Shown here one piece after another: positions 1-6,668 of a stretch of DNA of 37,007 nt. The DNA is from Acidilobaceae archaeon (GTDB lineage: Archaea > Thermoproteota > Thermoprotei_A > Sulfolobales > Acidilobaceae): the NCBI GenBank assembly GCA_026413755.1, contig JAOAKH010000011.1, forward strand, positions 1,927 through 38,933, given 5' to 3'. A program made the translations under genes and the position numbers. How positions within the stretch are numbered: the stretch's first letter is position 1; each line of letters starts with the position of its first letter. The notes under the pieces were generated by a model. The model was not told the DNA's origin. It did not search any database and saw only the letters and a program-made list of their open reading frames with translations.

Positions 1-793
1 ATAAGAGACAGGGGCCGCTGAAGTCGCCGTAGCCCCAAACTATCTTGATCCTGCCCGCAGCGAGCTCGTCTCCAACCCTGCTCACGTCGAAGACCTGTAT
101 GTTGAGTATCCTGTCCAGGTCTGCCGACCTCACGCCGAGCAGGGTAGAGAAGACCCTTCTGAAGACCTCGTGGCTCGCGAAGGCGGTGGGAGTTGCGTAA
201 ACTCCCACGCCGCCCTCCCTTGCGCCCACGGCCCTTATGTCGCTCCAGCACCTAACCCTAGGCGCTATGTCCTCCGTCACGAAAATTGTGTATATGAGGG
301 GGAACTGGTAGATCACCACGCTCATCTCATCGTACCTCTTCGCCACCCTCACGGCAGGGTCCCATCTCTCCGTCCTCATGGTGTACTGGTAAACTATGTT
401 AAGCGCCGTATAGCCAAGGTCTACCCTGCCGTCGTCCCACGCTGCGGTGGCTGCAGCTGCACCGCCCACTGGAGTCGCTGTTATCTCGAAGAACTGAGGA
501 TACAACCTCCCCATGATCTCCGCGAGGGCAGAGTGCACCACGTAGCCTATGCCGCCTACGGTGGTGGTTCCTATAGACCAGGTAACTTTGCCCTTAGGCA
601 TGATGCCGGGCGTCGGCGTGGGGGTTGGGGAGGCCTCGGGAGTCGGCGTGGGGGTAGGGGAGGCCTCGGGCGCGGGGGTCGGCAGGGGGGCTGGGGCTGG
701 CTGCTGGAAGAGGAACACGGAGCCCACGAGAAGGAGCGCTACGACAAGTAGAGCTGTCACTATGATGAGACCTCTAGACGAATCTGCTGCCAA
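1..793 (-). CDS. TRAP transporter solute receptor, TAXI family (3' end cut by window edge)
   Basis: Extracytoplasmic solute-binding receptor of a TRAP transporter; it would capture a small anion or amino acid outside the cell and hand it to the fused permease encoded divergently at 907. I translated the minus strand by hand: a TTG start at 793 preceded by GAGGTGGGA, a short N-terminus, one hydrophobic helix (about residues 9-25), then a Pro/Thr-rich spacer (about 26-53) with two copies of EASPTPTPTP. The mature domain begins near WSIGTTTVGGIGYVVHSALA, the usual TAXI beginning, and continues with TPVGGAAAATAAW and DLGYTALNIVYQY. There is no lipobox cysteine, so I infer an uncleaved N-terminal anchor with the linker lifting the domain off the membrane. 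The frame is open to base 2; 264 codons are present of a family usually about 320-400 residues. The substrate cannot be told from sequence. Confidence 0.9.
   Translation of the reverse strand, partial: MAADSSRGLIIVTALLVVALLLVGSVFLFQQPAPAPLPTPAPEASPTPTPTPEASPTPTPTPGIMPKGKVTWSIGTTTVGGIGYVVHSALAEIMGRLYPQFFEITATPVGGAAAATAAWDDGRVDLGYTALNIVYQYTMRTERWDPAVRVAKRYDEMSVVIYQFPLIYTIFVTEDIAPRVRCWSDIRAVGAREGGVGVYATPTAFASHEVFRRVFSTLLGVRSADLDRILNIQVFDVSRVGDELAAGRIKIVWGYGDFSGPCLL
611..670. repeat. Two tandem 30-bp repeats encoding a Pro/Thr linker
   Basis: Bases 611-640 and 641-670 are two head-to-tail 30-bp units that differ at two positions only. On the minus strand each encodes the ten residues EASPTPTPTP of the linker in the TAXI receptor. 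Such units usually expand or contract by slippage, so linker length probably varies between strains. Confidence 0.85.
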
Positions 794-828
794 ATTCCCA
801 CCTCTCTCGTAGGTATTTTGAGCTACCC

Positions 829-840
829 TAATAATTTTTC
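829..840 (-). promoter_or_regulatory. Probable TATA region of the TAXI receptor gene
   Basis: An AT-only stretch (minus strand AAAAATTATTA) lies about 40 bases upstream of the TTG start at 793, the right distance for an archaeal TATA box with a short leader. The ribosome binding site GAGGTGGGA is at 797-805. Confidence 0.45.
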
Positions 841-866
841 CCGCCATACAGGGAGCAGAAAAATCG

Positions 867-874
867 TTTATAAA
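867..874 (+). promoter_or_regulatory. TATA box of the TRAP permease gene
   Basis: TTTATAAA with an A-rich stretch just upstream (BRE-like). Transcription would begin near base 899, giving a leader of under ten bases before the TTG start at 907, with AGGTGAG at 898-904 as ribosome binding site. Confidence 0.65.
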
Positions 875-906
875 CCCCCTCTTTAACACGGGCAGTAGGT
901 GAGAGA

Positions 907-2901
907 TTGTTTGATTCAAGAAACCTGTCCAGCTACCTTTACCTATTGCTGAGCATTGCCCTCGTGGGCTACGTGATCTACTACGCATATTTCATGCCGT
1001 TCGAGAGGAGCAGGGGGGCCATCCTCTATCTTGCGCTCGCCTCTGCCCTGCTCTTCCTGAAGGCGGCCTTCGACGAGGTGAAGCTCGTGAAAAACAAGGC
1101 TCTGAACGCTGTGCTCTCCCTCCTTCTCCTCCTCATATCGCTGGCGGGAGGGGCTTACTTCTTCCTAGAGTACCACGAGATCTTGATGTACAGGGTAGGA
1201 GGCAGGGGGACCCTCGCGGACCTGATCCTAGGGGGCCTCATGATAGCGGGCGTGCTGATGCTCTCCTGGCGTTACGTAGAGAGGGCCATTTCCCTCCTTG
1301 CCCTTGCGTTTATGGTATATGCCGTCATCGGCCCCTACATCCCTGACGGCATTCCCTACGTTTCCCGCCTCTTGAGGCACAGGGGCATGGAGCCGGACTA
1401 TGTTGTGATGTACTTGTCCTCCGAGATCTATAATGGCATATTCGGCCTGCTCACGGAGATAGCCTTCACCTGGATCTCCGCCTTCGTGATCTTTGCCAGC
1501 GTCCTCAAGGCCCTAGGGGGTTACGACGCGCTCTTCGCCATGATGCGCTATCTCGCCACGAGGAGCCCCTACCTGGTGCCCCAGACGGGAGTGATAGGGA
1601 GCGCCCTCTTCGGCATGTACAGCGGCAGCGCCCCAGCTAACGTAACTGGCACGGGGGTCTTCACGATACCCATGAACAAGAGGATAGGGATGCCAGCAAA
1701 GTTCGCTGCAGCAATAGAGGCAGTAGCTTCTAGCGGGGGCCTCATAGTGCCTCCAGTCATGGGGGCCGCGGCCTTCCTCATGGCCTCCCTCCTCGGCAAG
1801 CCATACTTTGAGATCATGCTAGCTGCCGTGCTGCCAGCCATCGTTTATTATGCAGTGGTGTCGCTGGTGGTCTTCTTCCTCTCCACCCGCTACCTCGACA
1901 TAGCGAAGGCCCAGCGCTTCCTGGAGGAGACGGAGAAGGTGAGGGGAGTTCAGGTGATCAAGATGAGCATACCGCTTTTCGTTGCGGTAGCAATGCTCAT
2001 CTGGGTGCTCGCCTACCTCAAGATGGACCCGCTGCCTGCAGCCGCCTACTCCACCTTTGCCTTCACACTCGTTGCCTTCTTCTACAATTACTTGGTGTTA
2101 GAAAGAGGGAAGCCCTTCTTGACATACGTTAGGGAGTTCGCGGGCAAGCTGAAGGGAGGAGTCCTAGAGGCCGCTTTCCTGTCAGCGACCCTCGGCGTCA
2201 TGCTGGCGACCATCAACATAATCACGGGCGTGCTAACGGGCACAGGCCAGAGCATGAAGTGGTCCCTCATGATGACGAGCGCCCTAGGCCATAGCTTGCC
2301 CCTCCTCGTACTAGCGGTCTGGCTCATAGTGGTGCTCCTCGGCTTCGGCGTTTCTACCACAGGAGTTTACGTCATTGCAGTGGGGGTGGCGCTGACGCCC
2401 TTCGTGAAGATGGGCTACGTGGGCGATCAGCTGCTCATAGTCCACTTCTTCATCTTCTGGGTAGCAACGCTCTCTGCCATAACGCCGCCCGTGGCGATAG
2501 CTGCCATAGCTGCAGCAAAGATAGCTGGGGAGAAGTTCTTCCCGGTAGCCATGGAGTCGGTGAAGATAGGCCTCCCGCTCTTCCTCCTCCCCTTCGCCTT
2601 CTTTACATGGCCGGAGGTGCTCCTTCACAGCTCCTCCACCCTCACCTCCTTCATAGCAGTGCTCGCTGCCAGCACAGCCATGGCTGCCTCCATCTACGGC
2701 CCCCTGCCCCCCGGCCTCCTGTCCTTAGCGCTCCGGGTCGTCCTCTTCGTTATGGCCATCTCTGTCATGGTGGGCAAGGCCGTGCTGCCCCCGGCGACCA
2801 TTTACGGGGCAGTGGCGTTCCTCCTCCTTGCCACGCTATATACTGTGAGCATAGCCTTCAGCAACATGAAGAAGGTAGGGGTCATGGGAGCTGGGGCATA
2901 G
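907..2901 (+). CDS. TRAP transporter fused permease, 4TM/12TM (DctQM-like)
   Basis: Membrane component of a TRAP transporter: secondary, ion-gradient-driven uptake of the ligand delivered by the TAXI receptor. The protein has 664 residues and is hydrophobic nearly throughout. The N-terminal part (about 1-160) corresponds to the small DctQ-like 4TM portion fused to the large DctM-like portion. The DctM signature is very clear: GMYSGSAPANVTGTGVFTIP near residue 237 and IEAVASSGGLIVPPVMGAAA shortly after. A pseudo-repeat lies in the second half (LGFGVSTTGVYVIAVGVALT and ATLSAITPPVAIAAIAAAKI). The fused architecture is typical of TAXI systems and agrees with the divergent neighbour. The start is TTG at 907 with AGGTGAG just upstream. 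The substrate is unknown; C4-dicarboxylates or glutamate are only guesses from the wider family. Confidence 0.93.
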   Translation: MFDSRNLSSYLYLLLSIALVGYVIYYAYFMPFERSRGAILYLALASALLFLKAAFDEVKLVKNKALNAVLSLLLLLISLAGGAYFFLEYHEILMYRVGGRGTLADLILGGLMIAGVLMLSWRYVERAISLLALAFMVYAVIGPYIPDGIPYVSRLLRHRGMEPDYVVMYLSSEIYNGIFGLLTEIAFTWISAFVIFASVLKALGGYDALFAMMRYLATRSPYLVPQTGVIGSALFGMYSGSAPANVTGTGVFTIPMNKRIGMPAKFAAAIEAVASSGGLIVPPVMGAAAFLMASLLGKPYFEIMLAAVLPAIVYYAVVSLVVFFLSTRYLDIAKAQRFLEETEKVRGVQVIKMSIPLFVAVAMLIWVLAYLKMDPLPAAAYSTFAFTLVAFFYNYLVLERGKPFLTYVREFAGKLKGGVLEAAFLSATLGVMLATINIITGVLTGTGQSMKWSLMMTSALGHSLPLLVLAVWLIVVLLGFGVSTTGVYVIAVGVALTPFVKMGYVGDQLLIVHFFIFWVATLSAITPPVAIAAIAAAKIAGEKFFPVAMESVKIGLPLFLLPFAFFTWPEVLLHSSSTLTSFIAVLAASTAMAASIYGPLPPGLLSLALRVVLFVMAISVMVGKAVLPPATIYGAVAFLLLATLYTVSIAFSNMKKVGVMGAGA

Positions 2902-3120
2902 GCGGGTCAGACCGTGACCAGCAGCTCCCCCATCGCCATGCGGTTCCTATCCCCATCCCCATACATATAACTGCTCCCTCTGCTCCCTTTAGATGATAGC
3001 GCGGCATATCCTATCCCAGGCCTAACAGGGACGTCCCGAGGTTTTCAGGGATAGCACATCAGCCGCTGGGAGCCCTGGGAAGGCCTTTCCCGAGGGGAGT
3101 GGGGAGGAGCCGCTCGAGCC
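2902..3120. other. Intergenic region without a convincing gene
   Basis: About 220 bases between the TRAP permease and the cas control region. I see no ORF with a ribosome binding site, no tRNA fold and no convincing box C/D pair. A TATA-like CATACATATAA lies at about 2961-2971, and GTTTTCAGGGA at 3041-3051 recurs in the csa3 promoter region (see findings). Confidence 0.5.
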
Positions 3121-3156
3121 TTCATTGCAGGGAGAAAAAATTCGGCCTGCAATGAA
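3121..3156 (+). promoter_or_regulatory. Inverted repeat bracketing the cas operon promoter
   Basis: TTCATTGCAGG (3121-3131) and its exact reverse complement CCTGCAATGAA (3146-3156) flank a 14-base spacer containing the run AAAAAATT, the only TATA-like sequence at the right distance before csa1. Transcription would start near 3163, so a dimer bound to the arms would sit on or beside TBP. Csa3 (5675-6397) is the obvious candidate ligand because Csa3-type CARF-HTH proteins control type I-A adaptation operons in Sulfolobus. The assignment to this site is inference. Confidence 0.7.
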
Positions 3157-3163
3157 TTAGTGG

Positions 3164-3976
3164 GTGAGGGGAGTGATAGGGTATCCTCTGAGAAGGGCCA
3201 TGAGGACGCTCCACGAGCTGAGGGAGCACGACCCTATACCCCCAGAGCTGAGGGGGTGGAGCTGGGACAGGTTCCCCGTGAAGCCTAGGGCAAGGCTGGG
3301 GTTGGCGGTGAGCGACATAGCCTACGGCTACCGGTGCGGCTGGAGGACCCTCTGGTACAAGAAGAAGCGCGGCATAGCTCCTGAGCCAGGTCCCTCAGCC
3401 CAGCTAGGCCTGGAGATCCACGAGGCCTTCCGCCAGGCCATGAACGATGTGCTCCGCCTCTCCTTTAGCGGGAGGCCGTGGGAGATAGGCTGGCTGCTCT
3501 CGACCGCAGAGAGGAGGTTCTCGGGGAAGGTCGCCCAGCTATACAAGCAGCTCCTAGTGATCTTCGCCGGGGAGGCAACGGCTTCTGCGGTAACTGAAGG
3601 CGGCATGGGAGCCGGCATCCCCTGGCTCACGGAGTACAGGGTAGACGGCTGGCCCCTCGGGCTCTCCAGGCAGCTGAGGGTAGATGCGATGGGGGACGCT
3701 GGCATCGTAGTAGAGTTGAAGAGCGGAAAGAGAGGGAGGTGGCAGGAGATCTCCCTTGCAGGCTACGCGCTGGCCTTTGAGTCCTTCAAGGAGGTGCCCG
3801 TTGACTACGGGGTGCTCATTAACGTCAACCTCCACGACGGCATAACCATTGCTGTGGATCCCATCTACGTTTCCCCAGACCTCAGGAGGGAGTTCCTGAA
3901 CGCCAGGGACGAGGCGATAGATGCGCTCCTCAGCGACGAGGAGCCTGCAGCGGGCAGCTGCGGTGAGGAGGGGTGA
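3164..3976 (+). CDS. csa1: CRISPR adaptation nuclease Csa1 (Cas4-like, type I-A)
   Basis: Cas4-related RecB-fold nuclease of type I-A adaptation modules, thought to act with Cas1, Cas2 and Cas4 in processing or orienting new spacers. 270 residues from GTG 3164. Visible family signs are the N-terminal IPPELRGWSWDRFPVKPRAR and LAVSDIAYGYRCGWRTLWY blocks and the nuclease residues H86 (GLEIHEAF), D174 (LRVDAM), E184 and K186 (VVELKSGKR) and Q194 (QEISLAGYALAFE). As I recall, the family carries a C-terminal cysteine group that completes an Fe-S cluster with the N-terminal Cys (here C58), but only one Cys (in GSCGEEG) is left at the C-terminus. GTG 3164 fits a leaderless transcript; GTG 3173 has GGTGAGG upstream and would shorten the protein by three residues. 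The stop overlaps the cas1 start (GTGA). Confidence 0.87.
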   Translation: MRGVIGYPLRRAMRTLHELREHDPIPPELRGWSWDRFPVKPRARLGLAVSDIAYGYRCGWRTLWYKKKRGIAPEPGPSAQLGLEIHEAFRQAMNDVLRLSFSGRPWEIGWLLSTAERRFSGKVAQLYKQLLVIFAGEATASAVTEGGMGAGIPWLTEYRVDGWPLGLSRQLRVDAMGDAGIVVELKSGKRGRWQEISLAGYALAFESFKEVPVDYGVLINVNLHDGITIAVDPIYVSPDLRREFLNARDEAIDALLSDEEPAAGSCGEEG

Positions 3977-4938
3977 AGGTGCTGGCCCTCCACGGCTACG
4001 GCATAAAGCTGGGGGCGGGGGGAGGCGCTCTTGTCGTCAAGAGCAAAGAGGGCTCTAGGAAGGTGCCGCTGGGCGAGGTCGATATGGTGCTCCTCCTCTC
4101 CAGCGGGATCTCCGTTACCAGCAAGGCCCTGCGGGCCATGATAGCCTCCTCCGTGGAGCTCGTCGTCTTGGACGCGCGCGGGAGCCCCATAGGGATCCTT
4201 TACCACAGCCACTACACGAGGACTACCGAGACGAGGAGGGCCCAATACCTAGCCTATGCAACGGGCCGCGAGCTAAGCTATGCAAAGTCTTTCGCTAGGT
4301 GCAAGCTCCTCTCCCAAGCTGCCGCCGTCTGGCGCCTCTCTACAGACCTTGGGGAAAGGGCTGGGGTGAGGGCGACAGAGGAGATCGAGGGGATGATCGA
4401 GGAGCTGGAGGGGGCAAAGGACAAGAAGGAGGTCATGAAGGTGGAGGCAAGGGCAGCCAGGGAGTACTGGTCGGCCATTGCCCTCCTCCTGCCCCGTGAG
4501 CTAGGCTTCGACGGCAGGGACCAGGACGCGCAAGACCCCGTAAACGCCTCCCTGAACTACGGCTACGGCATCCTCTACTCCATAGCCTGGCGCGCGCTAG
4601 TGATCGCAGGCCTCGATCCCTACGCTGGCTTCCTGCACACAGACAGATCTGGCAAGCCGGTGCTGGCCTTCGATTACGTGGAGATGTGGAGGGCGCCCGT
4701 GGTGGACGAGGCCCTCGTGAGAGCTATGGCTAAGGGCTGGAGGCCCCGCACAAGGGAGGGGCTGCTGGAGAGGGAGGACAGGCTGAAGATAGCGGAGCTC
4801 GTGAATGAGAGGCTGAGGGCAGGCTGCCCAGGGGAGGGGAAGAGCTTCGAGCAGGCCATCAAGAGCTACGCCCTCTCCCTCGCTTCAGCCCTCAGGCGCT
4901 CCTCCCCCTACAAGTGCTACGAGGGGGGTCGGCGGTGA
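3973..4938 (+). CDS. cas1: CRISPR integrase Cas1
   Basis: Metal-dependent integrase that, with Cas2, inserts new spacers at the leader end of the array. 321 residues from GTG 3973, which overlaps the csa1 stop. The N-terminal beta-rich domain (about 1-80) reads LHGYGIKL through LVVLDARGSPIGIL; the C-terminal alpha domain carries the catalytic triad E158 (KVEARAAREYW), H222 (AGFLHTDRSGKPVLAFDYVE) and D234. The QDPVNASLNYGYGILYS block before the His is also typical. The length is normal and nothing looks damaged, so the adaptation core should be active. It is translationally coupled on both sides, to csa1 and to cas2, by four-base overlaps. Confidence 0.97.
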   Translation: MKVLALHGYGIKLGAGGGALVVKSKEGSRKVPLGEVDMVLLLSSGISVTSKALRAMIASSVELVVLDARGSPIGILYHSHYTRTTETRRAQYLAYATGRELSYAKSFARCKLLSQAAAVWRLSTDLGERAGVRATEEIEGMIEELEGAKDKKEVMKVEARAAREYWSAIALLLPRELGFDGRDQDAQDPVNASLNYGYGILYSIAWRALVIAGLDPYAGFLHTDRSGKPVLAFDYVEMWRAPVVDEALVRAMAKGWRPRTREGLLEREDRLKIAELVNERLRAGCPGEGKSFEQAIKSYALSLASALRRSSPYKCYEGGRR

Positions 4939-5216
4939 AGGCTGTAGTAGTGTACGACATCTCTGACAACGAGAAGAGGCTCAAGGTGGCAAGGCTGCTA
5001 GAGGCCTACGGCCTTGCCAGGATACAGCGCAGCGCCTTTGTCGGCAATGCACAGCTGGCAAAGGCAAAGGACGTAGCTAGGAAGCTTGAGGCCATGATAG
5101 ACGAGGAGAGCGACGTGGTGCACATCTTCTTCCTCCAGCCCCAGGAGTGGGGGAGGACCATAGTCATAGGCAAGCCCCAGTGGGTGAGGAGGCTTGATGG
5201 GGTCAAGCTTGTCTAA
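4935..5216 (+). CDS. cas2: CRISPR adaptation protein Cas2
   Basis: Small ferredoxin-fold protein that bridges two Cas1 dimers in the integration complex. 93 residues when read from GTG 4935, which overlaps the cas1 stop as GTGA; an earlier GTG at 4914 would add seven residues, but Cas2 proteins begin directly with the first beta strand, here KAVVVYDISDNEKRLKVARL with the conserved Asp after Tyr. The middle part LARIQRSAFVGNAQ and the late strand VVHIFFLQPQEW fit the family. The final 20 bases overlap the start of cas4. Confidence 0.95.
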   Translation: MKAVVVYDISDNEKRLKVARLLEAYGLARIQRSAFVGNAQLAKAKDVARKLEAMIDEESDVVHIFFLQPQEWGRTIVIGKPQWVRRLDGVKLV

Positions 5217-5763
5217 CTACCTCTCTGCCTCCCTCGTGAAGGAGTACTCCTACTGCCCCACGCTCCCCTGGCTCATGGCCAACTACGAGGCTTACGAGCA
5301 GCCCACCCCCAGCATGGAGGAGGGGAAGAGGAGGGCGCTGGACAAGAGGGCCGTGGCAGAGGAGCTGAAGCTAGAGCAGCCCTGGCGCTTCGAGGTAGCG
5401 CTAGCTAGCAAGAGGCTCGGGCTGAAGGGGGTGGTGGACATAGTGGCGGGGAGCAGGAGCTACACGGTAGTAGAGCTCAAGGCCTTCGAGAGGAACCTCA
5501 AGAGGTCCCACCACTTCAGGGACCAGCTGCTGATCTACGCTCTGCTCGTGAACGACGTGCTGGGGCCTGTGAGGAGGGCAGTGCTGTACCTCGGCAAGAG
5601 GGCTCTCGACATGCCTGTAGGGGAGAGGGAGCTCTCGAGGGCCAGGGAGCTAATCGAGAGGACGAGGAGGGCCGTCAGCTCCCCCGAGCCCCCCCGGGGG
5701 ACTCCTTCCCCTGGGAAGTGCCTCTACTGCTCCTTCCGGAGGCTCTGCCCATACTCACCGTGA
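5197..5763 (+). CDS. cas4: CRISPR-associated exonuclease Cas4
   Basis: RecB-fold nuclease with an Fe-S cluster that trims pre-spacers and selects those next to a PAM. I take ATG 5197 (188 residues) because GGTGAGGAGG lies five bases upstream; TTG 5194 is in frame directly before it. All four cluster cysteines are present: C20 (EYSYCPTLPWL) and C175, C178 and C184 (GKCLYCSFRRLCPYSP). Nuclease residues are D81 (GVVDIVAG), E93 and K95 (VVELKAFER) and Q110 (FRDQLLIYALL). It overlaps the end of cas2 by 20 bases. Its 3' end runs 89 bases into the antisense csa3 reading frame. Having a complete Cas4 next to Csa1 is normal for type I-A. Confidence 0.95.
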   Translation: MGSSLSNYLSASLVKEYSYCPTLPWLMANYEAYEQPTPSMEEGKRRALDKRAVAEELKLEQPWRFEVALASKRLGLKGVVDIVAGSRSYTVVELKAFERNLKRSHHFRDQLLIYALLVNDVLGPVRRAVLYLGKRALDMPVGERELSRARELIERTRRAVSSPEPPRGTPSPGKCLYCSFRRLCPYSP

Positions 5764-6397
5764 CCTCGCCCCAGGGCGTGAGGAAGATCCCTGCATCCCT
5801 CCCCTTTCTCACCACAAGCCCCGCCTTGGAGAGCTCCGAGAGCCTGTTCTTCACTGTCTTTAGGCTCACGCCCAGCTTCTCCGCTAGTATAGCTGCCGTG
5901 ATGCCGGCCTGCTGAGAGAGGACCTCCAGGATCTCCAGGTCCCTCTCCCCTACCCTGCCGCAGGGGAGGAGGAGCTGCTCCCTGGTGAACTTCCCAAAGA
6001 TAATCTTGTTCTCCCCCTCTGCCCTCACCTCCACCTCCTTCTCCCTTGCCAACATCTGCGCCACTACAGTTGCAGCAACTACCAGCAGCCTCATCCCCCC
6101 GCTCACGTCGAAGACGAGGAGGTCGTAGCCCTCCCCCTCCTTCTTCACCAGCTCGTACAGGTCCCTCACAGCCCTCCCGAAGTCGCTGAAGTCTACCCCC
6201 ACCAGCCCGTGATCCCTCACAGCTTGCTTGATGCGGGGCTTGGCGGCAGTATATGCCCTCTCGACCCGCAGGTCAATTCCCCCGCCCTCAGATGCCACGG
6301 TGACGAAGAGGAGCCCATCCCCCTTCTCTGCTTTGCCCGCATATTCTATCGCCTTTTCGTCCGCGAAGCCCAGGGTGACTATGTACAAGGTCCTCAA
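5675..6397 (-). CDS. csa3: CRISPR regulator Csa3 (CARF domain plus winged HTH)
   Basis: Transcription factor of type I-A loci; family members bind cyclic oligoadenylate or another nucleotide in the CARF domain and control cas genes or array transcription. 240 residues from TTG 6397. Residues 3-120 form the Rossmann-like CARF domain, starting LYIVTLGFADEKAI, with the ligand-binding signature DVSGGMRLLVVAA at 97-109. Residues 148-210 form the winged HTH, with AAILAEKLGVSLKTVKNRLS as helix-turn-helix and LVVRKGRDAGIFLTPWG as wing. I reject longer starts because the TATA box at 6424-6433 puts the transcript start about five bases before TTG 6397. The final 25 or so residues are low-complexity Gly/Ser/Arg and are encoded opposite the end of cas4, so they may be an unimportant tail. 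Confidence 0.9.
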   Translation of the reverse strand: MRTLYIVTLGFADEKAIEYAGKAEKGDGLLFVTVASEGGGIDLRVERAYTAAKPRIKQAVRDHGLVGVDFSDFGRAVRDLYELVKKEGEGYDLLVFDVSGGMRLLVVAATVVAQMLAREKEVEVRAEGENKIIFGKFTREQLLLPCGRVGERDLEILEVLSQQAGITAAILAEKLGVSLKTVKNRLSELSKAGLVVRKGRDAGIFLTPWGEVTVSMGRASGRSSRGTSQGKESPGGARGS

Positions 6398-6423
6398 GGC
6401 TCCCCTTCCCTGAAAACTCCGGG

Positions 6424-6433
6424 ATATATTTAA
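6424..6433 (-). promoter_or_regulatory. TATA box of csa3
   Basis: Minus strand TTAAATATAT. Its centre is about 30 bases before the chosen TTG start at 6397, so the mRNA should be almost leaderless. Between it and the start lies GTTTTCAGGGA (minus strand of 6407-6417), also found upstream of csa1. Confidence 0.75.
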
Positions 6434-6668
6434 GCTTTTCGCTTCTGAGCTCTCATGGAAGCTGATGGAGCCAGCGCTGTTATGTTTATTGCCATAAATA
6501 TTCTTGTCCCGGCTTTTGCAGGGAAAGTCCATCAGCCCGAGATCTAGCTCAGACCCATCAGCCATGGCCATGGGCTGCGGGGCGGGGCGAAAATGCGAAT
6601 AATATTTAAGCTCTGGTTATAGAGAAAGGGTGGAGAAGGCCCGAGAAGAGATGAGGGCGCACGGTGCA
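6434..6668 (+). promoter_or_regulatory. CRISPR leader with array promoter
   Basis: The stretch between the csa3 promoter and the first repeat is more AT-rich than its surroundings and has no credible gene. It should be the leader that directs spacer insertion and drives the precursor crRNA. A TATA box TATTTAA lies at 6603-6609, so transcription would begin near 6632, about 37 bases before repeat 1. It holds GCTGATGG (6461-6468) and two copies of its complement CCATCAGC (6529-6536 and 6555-6562), plus TTTTGCAGGGAAAG near 6514, all possible protein sites. Leader identity follows from the position beside the adaptation genes, the uniform repeats next to it, and the degenerate repeat at the other end. 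Confidence 0.85.

Noticed and set aside
170-812. Plus-strand open frames rich in Arg, Gly and Val (170-751 and 549-812)
   Set aside because: They are antisense to the TAXI receptor, which has a clear family match, start and ribosome binding site.
2902-3163. Possible box C/D RNA (ATGATAG near 2991) in the intergenic region
   Set aside because: No box D (CTGA) at a suitable distance and no C'/D' pair.
6398-6571. An N-terminal extension of csa3 to 6571 (58 more residues)
   Set aside because: It crosses the csa3 TATA box (6424-6433) and the leader, and the CARF domain begins right at TTG 6397.
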